Shown here: piece by piece, positions 1 through 12,300 of the stretch
How the letters are laid out: each line of letters opens with the position of its first letter
Numbering within the stretch: position 1 is the first letter of the stretch
DNA from: Campylorhamphus procurvoides
Lineage: Eukaryota; Chordata; Aves; Passeriformes; Dendrocolaptidae
DNA length: 64,000 bases
Assembly: GCA_013396655.1 (NCBI GenBank)
Contig: WBMV01001859.1
Location: 1-64,000, forward strand
Direction: 5' to 3'
Translations under genes and position numbers: made by a program
Notes under the pieces: model-generated
Told to the model about the DNA's origin: nothing
Seen by the model: only the letters and a program-made list of their open reading frames with translations
Database searches by the model: none

Positions 1-1913
1 CAAGGGGATGTCCATGGAGAAGACCTTTTAGTAGTATTTTAAGAAAAAGGCTTGGAAATTGGAAGTCCTATAAAATTAGTAATGTATTACCAGTGAAGAT
101 CCCATAATACACTATATATAAATTTTCAAAGCATTGTATGTGTGTAAATACACATACTTGCAACACTAAGATGGGAAACTATTTTTATAGAGAAATATAT
201 TTCAACTTTCTAAGCTTATTTTAGCTTATTGCTAGAGTATAGATCATGCTGTTAATAAGAGAAAATGGTTATTCCGCTGCTTTGTTTTTTTAAGAAATCT
301 GATACACTGAGGCTGGCACAGAAGTAGTATTTTCAAAAGTATATGCAAGATTGCAGGTTTGGGTATTGCAATTGGAGAGCACATTCCTGACAAATCAGTT
401 GTTTGGATAGGCAACATCTGCTGCTCATCCAACTTTTAAATGAGTTATTAGCAATACAGGATAAAAAGTACCCCCTTTTCTGACCATCCAGCCATCCACT
501 CAGCGTCATGTACTTTCCAGCCAGTAATTGTCTTGGCTTAGAATGCTGAGGAGTTACATGCTTTCAGTCTCAAATAAGTAAAGCTGTAAATGCGAGGGCA
601 TTTATCAATGCTCTTTTGCTGAATTTGAAGGTATTGATGCTTTGAATGGATACATGCCATTTATTCTACTTTTATATGGCAAAATACGATTGGAGGCTAG
701 CAGTCTGGAAATAAGGCCTTGGGGATTCCAATAAAAGGTCACATTAGTGACAGATCATTGTTTCTACCAGTGATAGAAATTTCAGAAAAAAAATACAGAA
801 GCTTAGGATGAGCTCTAAAAAGAATTTCCTGTAAGTACAGCTGTATCCTAATCTTGTGTTTTGGAATCTGGTCATGCCTTCAGGCAAAAATGTTAGCTTA
901 CTATTGCAGCATTAAAACAAAATCCTTCTGTTGCTGGTAACCTTTGATATTCTTGTGATTCATGCAGATGTCCAATTTTTCTCTTTGGAAGTCAATTAAC
1001 ATATCCCGTATTTTAGTAAGTTAGATGGTAAGCTAGGTGTGATTGATGGTCTGAAATGCAAGCATTTTTTCTAACACTTGTTGCCCTTAAATTTTATGAA
1101 AAACTTACAAATAAAAGTAAATAGAAGTCCCCAGTCTGTCCTTTTAGGTTTGTATATTGCTCTCACATTTCCTCTTGCTGGCATTTTGTGCAGAGTCGCA
1201 GATTCAGAAGTTTTTATAGGCCTCTGATAACCTCTTTCTCTGAATACTTACTATTTCTGCTTTATCCCTTCTTTAGATAGGGGGACCAGAACTGAATACA
1301 TGTTTTCAAGTGAGGGCAAACCATTTATTAATGTAATGACATTTTATTTCTGGTGTTTTTTTCTATCACATTCTCTGTGCATCTTGATACTTGTTTTCTT
1401 TTTGACCACCATTGCAAATCAACACACTTAGGGATGGGAGTGTGTGTAAATAAAGCACTCGGCAATTAGGTGTGTATACTTGTGTGCTGAGGAAAGGAGG
1501 TACAAAGGAGGGTGTAAGCAAAATTTGCCTGGAATTTGTTTTAGAGATTTTGGTGTGGATAATTTGATGGAAATTCTTAATCCTGACAAAAAGGGATTGG
1601 GGAAGGAAATATATTTTTTAAAAACCCAAAAATCTAAACCATGCAAACTATTTATATATGCCAGGCTTTTTTCCTACCTCTTTATCGTTTTTTTAAGGTC
1701 ATGTTGATAGAAATAAAAGACTGTAATTCCCCATTTTGACCCAGTGATGCATTGTGTACTGCAAAGTCAGAGAAACTGAAGTAATGTTTTATTCACTGTG
1801 CTCTTTATTACTTCACAATAAATGTGTTTGTTGTGTTGTAGCACTGATCTTTTTCTCCCTCATTTCTTTTTGTTTACTTGATATGTGAATTTTCATGAAC
1901 TTTCTTTTAATAG
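1..1913 (+). other. BRD10: BRD10 intron, upstream part
   Basis: This AT-rich DNA precedes the first visible BRD10 exon and ends in a normal acceptor (pyrimidine-rich stretch, then TAG at 1911-1913). No coding segment with splice sites was found. Open frames at 244-432 and 1428-1707 are short, show no protein-like composition I recognise, and are taken as chance. The 5' coding exon or exons of BRD10 must lie to the left of the window. Confidence 0.7.
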
Positions 1914-3343
1914 GCAGAGAGATCAAGAAAGAAAAGAAGCAGAAGAAGCTACTCAGAAAGAAATAGAAGAATGGGAAAAATCACTTTTAGCTCAAGCAGC
2001 ACCTACAAGAATGGAGATGATGTGGGAGATTCCAGCTATTGGTCATTTTCTTTGTTTAGCACAACAGATTTTAAATTTACCTGAAATAGTATTCTATGAA
2101 TTGGAACGCTGTCTTCTGATGCCTCAGTGTAATGTATTTTTATCTAAAATAATGACTTCATTGTTGAGTCCTCCTCATCGTAGATCTACGTTACATCGCA
2201 GGCCTACATTTTCTTACAGGACTTGGGAAGCAGCACTGAGAAAGAAAGTACAACACTGGTATACTGTTGTAGGGCAGACTGACAATCCAAATGGTGCTGC
2301 AGAAAAGCTTGGCTTATGTCCCCAGTTTTTCAAAGTGCTCGGAGAAGTTAATCCCTTGGAGGAAAAACCATTTCATGAACTGCCATTTTACCAAAAAGTA
2401 TGGCTGCTAAAAGGTCTCTGTGACTTTGTGTATGAAACACAAAAGGATGTTCAGGATGCTGTACTAGGTCAGCCCATCCACGAATGCAGAGAAGTAATTC
2501 TTGGTTATGACTGCTTGGAGAATGCATATGTTCATTTTCCACAGTTCTGTGGTGCAGATGTTCGGATTTACAAACAAAAACCTTTTCAGGCTCCTGAATT
2601 CCCATCCCTTCCCATCAAAGTTAAAAAAGTGCCACGTATTAAATCAGAAAGAGTAAAACACGAATGTGTAACCAAAAGCAATGGAGAGGTCAATTCTGCT
2701 GGTAGACAACTGCAACATCATTCCAAGACAGAAGCAGAGAAAATTATGGACTCAGTTGTTACCGGTCCTGAAAAAAACCCACATCTAGGCAGCTTTAGAA
2801 TCCCGACAGAGGAGATAAAGATTAACTGTGAAATCAAAGCCTCAGGAGCCTGTGACATCAAGAAAACTGGTTGTTATAAAGAGAACTTAAGGAGTTTGAT
2901 TACTTCAGGAGAGACTGTTGGTCTGGGTGGTCACCCTAGTGCAAGAGAAACAGATGTAGAAAATGGACAGGGTTGTGCTGAAATGGCCAGACTAAGATCT
3001 GATATGAGTCCATTCAAGGAGAACACACTGAAAGCTTGCCAAGTGCATGTCAATGGCACTTACAATGACAATCAAGACACAAATCACCATGAATCTACTA
3101 AAGAAACAGCCCTAGAGAATTCACTGCGAAATAATAAGAAAATAAGTAAGATACTGGCCAAAAAGAAGAAAAAGAAAAAAAAGAAGTTGAAGGATATTCT
3201 AAATGAAAATCTGCAGAGAAAACTTGATGACTTGCAAAGAAAGCGTGAGATTCATCTTTATCCATTCAAATCTTATAAGTCTGAGATCCAGAACAAGTTG
3301 TTTATAATTAAAAAGAAAGCAAAACATAAGAAGCACAAATCTG
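1914..3343 (+). CDS. BRD10: BRD10 exon 1 of those visible: helical domain and lysine-rich region
   Basis: This 1430-base exon lies between acceptor TAG (1911-1913) and donor GTAAGT (3344). It enters on the third base of a codon and leaves one base over. The open frame extends upstream to an ATG at 1885, but that ATG is before the acceptor, so it is not the start. About 476 residues are encoded. Residues 1-25 are a charged helix (motif [11 protein letters not shown]). Residues 30-75 and 105-180 are leucine- and aromatic-rich helices ([30 protein letters not shown]) that resemble DDT/WHIM-like modules of chromatin remodelling subunits; this is a resemblance by eye only. Around residues 414-430 there is a run of nine lysines followed by a predicted coiled coil ([16 protein letters not shown]), and a second basic patch ([12 protein letters not shown]) closes the exon. 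These basic runs would serve as nuclear localisation signals. Confidence 0.9.
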
Positions 3344-6300
3344 GTAAGTTGACATTTTTACCTGCAGTAAAAATTAGGGGGATACTGACTTATTTTTTAG
3401 ATTGTGTTCTTAGCTGATAAGTTTATATTTTGTTTTGTGAAACAGAACAGCCTTATTGTGTTAGGCATTTCAGATGTTAATTTTAGAGTGAAAGTTTCCC
3501 ATTCGAAAGTAGAAGCTCATCAGCTGATCAAACTGTAGAATTCATTTGCAGAATTTCTTTAGAGAATGTAATTAATTGGAAGAGATTGTTTGTTGCAAAA
3601 AATATTCAGGAGAATGAATGTGTCTGACTGGTTAGAATCAGAGAGTGTCTCTTGAAGTAATTTTATGGTATCTTATAGCAATTGTGGAAATGTTTCTCCC
3701 CTTTCTGATAATATTACCGTATCCAAATAGTGAAGAAACACACAGTAATCACATGAGATTGTGAATCTAAAGTCATTCATCCTGGAACTGTGCAGTCTTT
3801 AGGTCACCTGTGGGCTTGATTACGTGTGTCATGAGTCTAGCAACTGAGATGCAGAGTTTATGATGATGATATTTTTATTACAGATTTGGGCAGCATCTAG
3901 TTAAGTGTTTCAGGAAGGTGATGTACAAGCCAGATTTCAGTTACCTCACTGGAAAATTTTAAAGCTATTTAGAAACAGTGAGGTTTTCAAAGTTCTTAAG
4001 TCAGCTCAAATTGTCAGGTAGCCATAGTATTTTTGATGTCATATGAAGCACCATAGAAGCTTTATCCTCTTGAGTCCTGGGCTAAGCTATCTGTGCTAGA
4101 TTTTAGCAGGCTTCGAACGTTGTATTTTTTGAAGTGACAAGCTGCTTTTCAGAACAGTGTAAACTGATAGATAAGTACTGGATTTCATCTGAACATCAGA
4201 AAGCCAAAATGAAAAATCTGGGTAACAGCAAAATGTCTTATAAAGGGTAAGAGAATTCCAAGATCTGATGTTAGTGCATTTTAGCTAAAAGTTAAAATTC
4301 AAAGCTAAGAAAATGAGTAACATTTAGATCCCAAATATTTGTGCATAATATTCCAAAGAACTGTCTTATTTAAATCATAAATTCCCCCTTCCAAAAAATT
4401 TCAATTCCCACATCTCAACAGAAATTCTAAAAGTTGCAGTTGAAGTTAATATATGTCATATTCAGCAAAACTAATCTATTTTATGTTCACTTTTGTGACT
4501 GTCAGCTCCCCAGAAGTATTATTGTTTTCATTCTTCTTAAAATCAAGCAACTGAATAATAACCCAAATTGCAAATAAGTTTTCTTCTGGTTACAGAACTG
4601 TTGTCCTTTACCTCTTAAAATGTTGAGGCATTTTCCATCTTATTCTGACCACTTCTTCATTGCAAATTTCGATCTTGCTGGAGAAGTTTCCTAAAACTTT
4701 ACAGTAAGAAAGAGCTTTGCTTCCTATGCTTGTTTGATGTCCTGTACCTGTTAGTCTGAAATGGATATGATGGGATTCAATTCATGCGAATTCCATGTTT
4801 TTCTGTAAGGTTTCATAATGTTTAAGGCTAAGTAGTATTTCCCAAAGGTCAGCTGAAACGTAAATCTTGTGTTTCAAGGTTCCCTTACAATGTAAAACAG
4901 AAAAAGGTTTGGTAAAACTTGGTCTGAATTCACAAAGACATTTAATTTAAATCTGATCCTAGCCATAATCACTCTTCACAACATTTTTAGTACAGTGGGT
5001 AGAAGAGAGCATCAGGAATGTAAAACTGGAGTACCTTTCCTTACTTTTTAACAAAAATATTTTTTCCTGCTACTGGTACTCTCAGGCAGCTAAATGTAGC
5101 TTTTAGCCAGAGTTCATGTTTCTGTGGAGATGATTTGCACACTCCTGACTTGCTGTAGCAGTGGTATTCATCAGGAATAGATGGTGGTGCAGTTTTTCTA
5201 GCTGAAAACTTCCCAGAACAATTGTGAGCAAACTTACTGGACAACACAGCCATGTTATGAGCTTTGCTGTAATTACGAGGTTTTCTTACAATTTATAGAA
5301 AGGTGTAACGACCTTACTGAGTCCATGTCTTTGAAACAAGGTGATGATTATTACTGTGTCGGTGCTACTGACAGAGTAGTACTATATAAAGTGGAAAGAC
5401 AGAATCAGAGAGAGCAGTTCTGTAAACTTCCATGCTATGCATTCCTTTTTAAATGTTAATTTTGTTAGTGGAGGTAGATAAATTAGGCTATACATCCTTG
5501 AACTGGACTGTGACAGTGGTGATAAGGCCTGTTGGATGTGGACTCAGACAGCTGTGCTGAGGTAAATCACAGGAGGGTACAATAAAGGTTTCAGTGCAAT
5601 TGTCCGACTGTATGTTTGAAACAAGGATTGGGTGAAATTCAGAACATCTGTAGGGCTGAGAAAATAGGAGGCACCAGAGGCTACTGAAATAACTATGATG
5701 TTCCTGAAGCAGAGGTTGAAGTAAGTGTAAGCTGAATCTCTTCTTACTTAAATTGATGTAGAAAACACCAATACAGTGCACAACTTTAGAAGAACCTCGT
5801 AAATTCTATACCTTTACTCATGCTCTGGAAGATTCATTGCAGTCTACCTGCTCCAAGTCTGTTTCACAGTCTATTTTATTTCTTTATAGTACCACTGTTT
5901 GAGTATGAAGGCATGCATTGCTTGAATGTGAAGAAATTAATTAAAAAGCCTGGCCGCAGTTTTGTAGTGTCTGGTTTACTATCCTTGGAAGTTTAATCTT
6001 CAGAAGTCTTCTGAAGTCTTCTGTCTTCAGTGTTGTAAAAATTTTGTTGTAGAGTTGTCTAGCCTCTAGATATGGAAGAGCCTGTTACTCATGATGAAAA
6101 TCTTAAGCGAGGTATTCAACCAAATTGTAACAATGTACTCATGCATTAAGCTTTTGACAGTGCTCTTGTTTCAATTTAATATGCAAGTATTAATATGCAA
6201 GTTTGTTTCAGCAGGTAAAGTCAGAAAATGTGCAAATGGAGTTTTTGGGGTCTGATACTACCAGCTGTAGGCATAGGTTGGTCACATGTTACTGGAGAGA

Positions 6301-9300
6301 AATTTTACTTCAGGTCAATAAATAATTTTGGTTTATATCCACTGATAATTGAATTTTGATAAGATTTGCTGGAGTATACTTGAGGTATAAGGTGATTGTG
6401 TATTTTCCCTTTATTCTCTTGTAGAGAAAGAAAAATACTCTGTTTTTGTTGTACAGTTTTGATTTATTTATTGAACATGAAAAAACTCTGGCCTGGAGTG
6501 TCTGTAGTTGTCCACTCTCTAGCATCAGAAATGGCTTAGCTGTCTGTGAGTACGGGAGTTGGAATAAAAAGAGCTGATCCTCTCCTGCGGTGTGGGAGGG
6601 GAAAAGAGATGATAATTACTGCTTCGCTTTGAGGTAGGATGTCTCATAGTCTCTTCCCCTCTCAATTGAAACCAAACTGAGATGTGGAGCCTGTTGGAAA
6701 AGGTGGCATGGAATTAGTAATTGTGGCACAGTAAATTGTTAGTAAGTGAATGTAAAGTTACACAGGAATAATATAGGCTGACAGTTCCTAGCTTCAGAAC
6801 AGTGCCATTTGCAGCAAAGTATATTTTAATATAGTTTTGATGTGTGTGTTTGAATACAAACCAGTTGAATTTTTTTGTAATGTTATTTTATAATTCTGAC
6901 AATGAATAAAGCAGCACTTTTTTTTTCCCAAAGAAGTGTTGACTATATTTGAAATTGAACTTTATATCCAAAAGAAGTAAAACTTTTATCACAAGTATTG
7001 CTGAATAGTGGAAAAGGAATAAGAATCTGTATTTATTTATCACTATTTATAAAATATTTATCAAATACTTGTCCAAGTAAACGTAATTTAGTGTTGCAGT
7101 TACTGCTGGATAGTGAGGCCACTGTTAGTGCCTCAAGACAGTAGGTCTAACAACAGCTTTCGTGTACTTACGCCTATTAAAGGAGAAGGCCTCTTCAGCT
7201 GTTCCAAGATCATGATTTTTTTTGGACTTCTTGGTTTAGTTTAGGCAACTGTTAATTTGTTTTGATGGGAGAGTGTTTTTCTCGTTTCAGTCTTACCTGA
7301 TTGTGGAGAAGTGTAACAAAATGGATTGGACAATAACATTATCTGATTTGCCTCACTTCTGAGCAGCACAGTCCTGAGTTTGTGACTCCTATGTATTTGT
7401 TATTAATATGTGTATACTGTGCAAGGCAGTCTGTTTTTTAAAAGTCAAAAACCGTGGAAATGCTGGTTGAAGGGAACATCTGGAGGTCATCTGCTCTGAT
7501 TCCTTATTTGGAGCAGAAATGAGACAAATGCCAGAGCAGGGCAGATGTAACTTGAAGACCTCCAAAGGTGGAAATCGGTTTATTGAACCACTGCTCCCCC
7601 TTTCTTCCGTGAAAATGTTTGGATTGAAATTGTTTTATTATCTTGTCTGTGTGTAGAACTCTTGCTGTGTGCTTTATAAATTACAGCTTGTAAAAGCTGG
7701 GGTCTGGGAGGATGGGAAGGAAGCAGGCTGTGTTAAACTGAGTAAGTGAGCTAAAGAGATTATGTATATGAGATTCCTTATTACTTGGGTTTTTCTTCAT
7801 TATTTCCTAAGTTTTTCTAAGTTTTTCTAACTGATTGCTATTAGTCAGCACTTAACGATATTTGTACGTTGAGCATGCTCTGAAATGTACAGTGCGCTGT
7901 GATCTGGGTGCTGTCAAAAACATTACTTCGTCTGCTAAGAAATTAATATAAGCCATTTGAAATAGTTACTTTACATAGGATTATGGGCAAAATATCTCTA
8001 ACAGACGTCAGTGGAGTGATTTGAGAAGTTACCACTCCAGCTGATGGTTGGTCAGCCCCTTAGTGATTTTGTTGTCCCAAGACAGGGTTAGTAGCAGAAT
8101 GTGGTAGAGCCAATTACACATAAAGAGAAGGTATTTTAGTTTATTACAAAGCTGCAAGTGTGTGTACTGGGCACACAAAGCCAGCACGCTTCTGGGTTAC
8201 AAAGCTGGGGTTTTAAACAGTGTTTTATAATATATTCTACCTACATAATACATATGGATTGCTACCTAACTGCTGATTGTGAAATAATAAGTTTCTGTTA
8301 CCATTGTTTGCAGATATTTGAAGTTGAGAAATACTATTTTTGGAAAAACAGATGTAAGCTTTATTAAAAAGTAGAGATAGTCAGTACTGCTGCTACAACT
8401 TCTTTTTAATGTCACTTTTGTACTTTATAAGTATGTTAATAAAGTAGAAGATAAATTTACCACAAGTAGTTTGCTCTATGTATTAATTGGGCAAATATCT
8501 GTAGTGTTTTCAAAGGTTTTGATATGTGATAACCTATGTTGCAGGCATTTTTTGCTATCTGGTGTCAAAAAATGGGGAAAAAACCAGCAGTGCTTCTCTA
8601 TACAGATACATGCTTAGCTCAGGGGAGATGCTAGCCTGGGAACTCTGTAGGTCTTTTTGGTCCATATAATCCAACAGGATGCTTTATGTAACCCATATGT
8701 CATACTCTACTTTTAACTTTTTTTCCTTGATTCACTTTACAGGTAAGGTAAGGCTTGTTTTCCTTGTGCTTCTAGACTGTTTCTTTTAATTCTTGGTCTG
8801 TCTCTTACCATTACTACTTTATACTTTTCAGATGCTGATGCAAAGGAAGAAATTTTTATTTTTTTTAATTTTCTCATTCTTTCTAACAGTTTTCTACCTC
8901 TCTTTCACAAGGACATATTGGGAAAAGAGGGAGAATATTTCTTTTGACTGTTATTTTTTGAAGTACACTGCATCGTACATCATACTGCACTGACTCCTAA
9001 AAATATTCAAGTAAACAATTGTTGAAAAGTACGTTAAAATATTCAAGTAAAGTGAAAATTTCATTTTAAACTTATTCAAATTTTACTTTTTGTGAAGAAG
9101 CAGTCTAGCTGTGCTATTTTTTATCTTTTCATGTTCTTTCCAGGTAACATTTTTTTACAGAGCTATAACAAGGAACCACCATACAACCAGACTTCTTTTT
9201 GAGTCAATTTGTCAAGAAAGGTTGTAAGTGTCTGCTTTAGTGGGCAGCCCTGTTCTCAGCAGAAGCATTTATGTGTTCAATGCAACTGTATTCATGTAGT

Positions 9301-12300
9301 ATATAACAAAAATGCTCACTTTTTTGCCCATTATCAGGACATTTGGGTCATTGTTCTAATAAACATGTTTCTCTATTATATCACTTGTTCTCTAATGTGA
9401 AATCTTTAAGAATTTACCTTTGGTAGTTGAGGGCTCTCTAATTTTGTCATGTGTTCAGTATGGGGAGTTTCAAAAGTAGGTTGGTTTATTGATTTTTATA
9501 TAGTTTTGATTTTATGTGGAGTTTCAGATCTAAAATCTTCAAGTCCTGTGCCTTGTCCCTTAAGTGTGTTTATTTCAGATTCAAGTAAGATGTTCAGGAA
9601 AGTCATAGTGTAATAAACAGAAAATACAGATGCCTACATATCTGTGAATAGGTGTATGTATATGTACATATGCATTTGCACACACAAGAAGGCAATTGTT
9701 AGGAAAAAGTTAAATCCAGTATTTGCCAATATTGTCATTAATATAAATATTGAATTTGCCTGTGTTTGTGTTATTACCAAGTGCCTGTAATTATGCTAGT
9801 TGACAAAAAATTCCACATTGATTATTTTTTCAAGTTCTTTTTTTGTTTAAGGTTTTTAATTCTTTTTTAAGACTTATGAATGTGAACACAGTAGTAAGAG
9901 TGATGGCCTTGGCATGAGTGAGCAAATCAGAAGTGGTCTTATTTCAATTTGCCATGTGAATGTAGAAATAACCATATAAGAAACTGTTGGCTTGGATATA
10001 TTGCTTGGTGACATAACTACTGGATTTGAGAGACATATGTGACTTGTGAACTCTGACACTGTAGACAGTAAAGCACTTGCCTTACCTTCAAAAGGATTTT
10101 TTTTTTTACATCTGTGTTATTATATAGCACAGGTGGGTGTGAGCTGTGTTACAGGAAGGTGTTTGCTTTCTTCTAAAAATGTTAAGTTTTGCCTCAGCCA
10201 GAAAAAAACAAATCAATAATCTGGTTTCATTGGTAACTTTACTATGTTCAGTCAGGGATTTCTAGATATTGCCTGTATTTTGAGGGTATCTTTTTACTGT
10301 AAGATACAGAGATCCCAGATCCTATTGTGTGATTCACTTTACAGTATCAGAGAACAAATCTTTCAGGTAAGATGCTGTATTTTTAAGTTTGTACCATAAG
10401 TTCTGGATTTCATTCCTTTCAGAAAAGGAGTGTGAATGTTTCTTTCATAACTTAAATTTTTAAGTGCTATATTACTGGAATTATAGTGGGTTTGTTTCTT
10501 CTCTTTTCTTCTTTTATTTTTCTTTCCCCCCAACCTCAGAAGATTGCACTACACAGATACTTGTTTTATGTTGGCTTTTACTGAATCTAGTTCTAATTCA
10601 TCATGTTTACATGACTTACTGTAAGCCATCTGTTAGTTACAGTTTTAACGTTCAATTCTCCATGTAATTTGGTTTTATTAATGACGTGCAGCAAACAGCA
10701 TTATGAAGCTCTTCTCTTTTAATCTTACAAGGAAAAAAATCGCTATCTAAAAAAGCAATCACAAAGAAGAGGAAAGGTGTCAGAAAGTCTACCATACCAG
10801 AATTTCAGGTAAATTATTTTAATTTCTGTTTTAAGCACTTAAATTGTAATGTCTGTGAAGTCAGTCCTTTGGTTTCTAATAGAGACCTTGGAAATCTAAT
10901 TGAGGCTGAATTTCTTTCTTCAAGTTTAAGATAGTATTTTTAAAATTGCATTTTGCCTTTTCTTGGTAGAGAATGTTTTAGCATTTTTATTATGTGTAAT
11001 TTGTACCTTGTGCCACAGTGTTGTTTAAGATCCCACATATATCTGTTCTAATATAAAAGTTGTAAAAGCTAGGAGTTCGTAATGACATTTTTAAGGTAGA
11101 TATAATTTTCTGGGATAAAATTGCTTGGATTTTGTATGAGGTGTGACAATGTGGATCTTGAATTGAATCCAGCTTGGTTAACTGAAGGACTTGCAAAAAA
11201 TTTATGTGCAACTGTGCTCACCTTGCTTGCAACTTTTATTCTTGAACTGTATGTGACTTTTAGGCCAGAGACCACCAAGAGTATTAATTATGATAAATGG
11301 TTTTATGGTGCTGTAGTAGAAGTGTTACAGTACTTCAGTGCTGAGTTGCTATTTATGTATGCATGCCTATTGGATTGAAGCTGTCTTTCTGCTCTCTCCT
11401 TTTTTTAAATTTTTTCTTTTTTACTTCAGAAAGCAATCTGTGCTATTTTGACCAGTAGACCCACATTAAACCATGATTGTTTTGTAAAACCTTCACACTG
11501 AGTCAGATTATTCCATGATGATGGTGTGTGATGAAGATAGTTGAATTTCTGGTGGTAAAATTGGTTAGTAACAGTCAATACTGAGAAACTACTGATATGC
11601 AAGTGTAAACTGTCTTTTGTCTATGTTGTAGTAGTGACTAAAATATTTCCTATCAGCTCTAAAAAATAAGTACAGGGTCTAAATATTTTATTTTTCCAAG
11701 CGCATTACCTGCATGCCTGGATTTGTATAGTTATGTTAGAAATAATTTTTTACAGTATTAAACTACCGCATGTAAGTAGTCTGTCTAAAACTTAGCCCAA
11801 CCTTTAAGCTAACCAAGGTAAAATGTACATACATTTGCCTATCTAAGTGTATATTTGTCAGTGTAAAAACTTAAACTAAAATGTAACAAAATACTTCTGG
11901 CTTTTTTGAACAAGGCTAGGAGTTACATCTGGTTTAGGGGAGCTTCTGATTGATTAGTTTTGAGCAATCTAATTATTAGGGTACTTAACTTGCCTTTTTC
12001 AAGAGGACAAACAGGATTGGTATGACTGTTGGAAGTATTTGCAAATATTAAAGCATTTATAATTGGAATAATACTAAGACTTTTGGACTCTAGTAGTGTA
12101 TGCTTCAATATACTGTATACTCCCCCACATTGATGGCTGAACTTTATCAAATTATGAACTGTTTGAAGGTATATTTTTTAAATAGTTGATAAAACAGCTT
12201 AAGTGTATACATGCCATGTGAGATTTCCTGGGAGGGTATAACCACAAGAGTATTGCTATTCATGTCTAAACATCAGTCTTTTGGAATGAAAAATAAGAAA

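Noticed and set aside
1885..3417. Single 510-codon open frame read as an intact gene starting at the ATG at 1885
   Set aside because: The ATG lies upstream of a clear splice acceptor (TAG at 1911-1913) and the 3' end runs past a strong donor at 3344. It is one internal exon of BRD10, not a separate gene.
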